64,000 nucleotides of DNA from the NCBI GenBank assembly GCA_023362775.1, contig JALMGJ010000013.1, forward strand, positions 26,266,274 to 26,330,273, given 5' to 3'. This document shows, piece after piece, positions 62,040 to 64,000 of this stretch. A program made the translations under genes and the position numbers. Below the pieces are notes generated by a model. That model saw only the letters and a list, made by a program, of their open reading frames with translations, was not told the origin of the DNA and searched no databases. The stretch comes from Charina bottae (taxonomy: Eukaryota; Chordata; Lepidosauria; Squamata; Charinaidae). Numbering within the stretch: position 1 is the first letter of the stretch; the number at the start of each line of letters is the position of its first letter.

Positions 62040-63460
62040 TCTGGATCGCTTGACGCCCGGCTGCAGCGCCTCAGGCGAGTCTCCCACGGATCCAAGCCGT
62101 GCAGGGGTGGATATGCAGGGAGGCCTGCGTCTGCTCCCCGACAGCTTTCCCTGGCTTGGTGTTCCTGACGGAATGTGCCGGGCTCCCTGCCAGCCTTTGG
62201 GCTGGGGCTGAGGGAAAAAGCAGTCCAACCAGCTGGTTGCACATTTGGGAAGAGTCGCTCCAAAGCCTCAGAGCCCTTGAATCAAGGCCCAACAAAGGGT
62301 TGTGTCAAGGGAAAAGAAGGCCATGAACATTCAGGATGCAAAAAGCCTGTGGGGAGCCCAGAAGAAATTATTTTTTCATTTGTTCCCCAGTTGTTCTCGT
62401 GACACTGCAAGCCTAGAGACACTGCAAAACATTGAAGCTTTATACATAATACGGTTCTTCTCTCCCGAGACACAGCCAGCAAGTCACAAAACTGGAAATA
62501 AACTTTTTTTATTGTGTACAATTGTGCCTCTATTTATAATCTCCCCTCCCCTCTACTTTGGAAGGATGCTATTTCTAACAGCTGGCAGGGAGGGGGGGGA
62601 AGGAGCAGAAAGAAACACAGTGGTGGCTATTAAAGAGGACGAAGCCATTCCCTCGCTCAGTGATGGGGCAGGAAGGGAAAAGAAGAGAACTTTTATCATT
62701 TGCACCCATGCTGTAGGCCTCGGCAGCTGCCAGCAACATTCCTATGTCTCCAGATCAGAATTTATGATTGCTCAGCAATTAATAACCTGAGATGCTTATA
62801 CAGTCAAGGGTTTACTCAGCAAAAGAAGGAAGGCCAGCCTGCTCCTCAGCTGAGCTTGTGTGATCCCTCCCTCCCTGAAGAGGAAAAAAATTGCTTACCT
62901 TTTTTTTTCAAGGCATTGTCCAGTTGGAGTCAAAGCTGGATGGGAAGAACACTTCATGATCCAAATTTAAGTCCTATTACTGCTGCTGCTTTTCCCAATT
63001 CTCTGGAGAGATTCTGTTTTGTGCAATTCTGGTAGCTTTCAGAAGCAATGGTTGGAAGGGGTATAGAGTTTAGGCAGGAGGTAGAGTTTTCTGTACAGAA
63101 ACCGTAAAACTAGGGTAGGAATAAGTAAACATTATAAATAAATGGCTATTTTATCAAGCTATTCACATGCATTGTGTCAGAAACTGATCAGGTCAACCGC
63201 AATCGTTACGTCCATTTTGCAGATGGGGAAAATGAGACCAAGGCCATACCGATATGTCTAAGGCTACCATGAAGGTGGACAATGCACAATGTTCTTAACC
63301 AGGTCAGTCGAAAATCTAAGTGTTCTATTTTCCCAACATGGTAGTTGGTTTTAACCCTCTTTAGGTCTTTATGGGCCTGACCATGTTGCATGAACCCACC
63401 TGATGTTCAGTGTAATGGGAAAACCCAGAAAATTGAGTTAATGTGGCTCATGTAAAAAAA
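62040..63460. other. Unassigned region; possible 3' end of the next gene on minus
   Basis: AATAAA on minus at 62508-62513 with a T/G-rich stretch after it could end a transcript coming from beyond 64000. In human, RINL and SIRT2 follow HNRNPL on the same strand. I see no exon that proves this. An AATAAA also occurs on plus near 62497. Confidence 0.25.
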
Positions 63461-63776
63461 AGGTAAAGGTTCCCCCTGCACATTTGTGCAGTTGTGTCTG
63501 ACTCTAGGGGCCAGTGCTCATCTCCATTTGTTAGCCGAAGAGCCACCGTTGTCCGAAGACGCTTCCGCGGTCATGTGGCTGGCATGACGCACGCGGAACG
63601 CTGTTACCTACCCACCGAAGTGGTACCTGTTCATCTACTTGCATTTGCATACTTTCGAATTGCTTGGTTGGCAAGAGCTGGGGAGAGTGCGGGAGCTCAC
63701 TCCGTCACGCGGGGCTAGGGATGCGAACCTCCGAATTTGCGACCTTCCGATCGACAAGCCTGGCATCTTACCCGCT
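63461..63776 (-). mobile_element. Sauria-type SINE, nearly complete
   Basis: Tail GGTAAAGGTTCCCCCTGCAC at the left, then the inverted body and GCGAACCTCCGAATTTGCG near the B box; the A-box end is cut off at about 63776. Confidence 0.88.
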
Positions 63777-63807
63777 CCTCTAACAAGGACAAGTTTAGAA
63801 AGTAGTA

Positions 63808-64000
63808 AGGTAAAGGTTCCCCCTGCACATTTGTGCAGTCGTGTCTGACTCTAGGGGCCGGTGCTCATCTCCGCTTGTTAGTCGAAGAGCCAGCGTTGTC
63901 CGAAGACGCTTCCATGGTCATGTGGCCGGCATGACACGCGCAAAACGCTGTTACCTTCCCACCAAAGTGGTACCTATTCATCTACTTGCGTTTGCACGCT
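63808..64000 (-). mobile_element. Sauria-type SINE, cut by window end
   Basis: GGTAAAGGTTCCCCCTGCAC and GTGTCTGACTCTAGGGGCCG, same orientation as the copy 30 bp to its left. Confidence 0.88.

Overview
This is a vertebrate nuclear genomic window, very probably from a squamate reptile (lizard or snake). The intron-split genes are clear orthologs of a block on human chromosome 19q13.2. The repeats are squamate-type: tRNA-derived SINEs with a BovB-like tail (Sauria type), a BovB LINE 3' end, 5S rRNA-like SINE pieces, CR1/L2-clade LINE ends, GATA microsatellites and many palindromic MITEs. I cannot fix the species.

Layout. (1) 1-11115: the 3' part of ACTN4 (alpha-actinin-4) on +, from spectrin repeats to the C-terminal ESDL, including a second, alternative EF-hand exon and a repeat-rich 3' UTR. 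(2) 11116-13628: intergenic, mostly MITEs. (3) 13629-21385: a four-exon galectin on -, at the position of LGALS7, with a TATA promoter. (4) 23808-36202: LGALS4 (tandem-repeat galectin-4) on -, nine coding exons, complete. (5) 39434-49062: ECH1 on -, ten coding exons, complete, with a mitochondrial-type N-terminus and a C-terminal SKL. (6) 50189-61056: HNRNPL on -, thirteen coding exons, complete, including an AT-AC (U12-type) intron and a candidate poison exon. (7) 61057-64000: a cluster of CCAAT boxes, a possible 3' end of another gene on -, and SINEs.

I rebuilt the gene models exon by exon from splice sites and reading phase. All four complete genes close in frame: 162, 313, 319 and 568 residues. 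Gene order matches human ACTN4-(CAPN12)-LGALS7-LGALS4-ECH1-HNRNPL, but I see no CAPN12.

The genes do not form a pathway. They are an actin crosslinker, two galectins, a mitochondrial/peroxisomal dienoyl-CoA isomerase and a splicing regulator, linked by old synteny. The best leads are the ACTN4 alternative exon beside a CTTC microsatellite, the galectin-7-like protein that has lost its sugar-binding motif, the HNRNPL AT-AC intron and candidate poison exon, the CCAAT array upstream of HNRNPL, and several palindromic MITE families, three with intact 8-bp target duplications.
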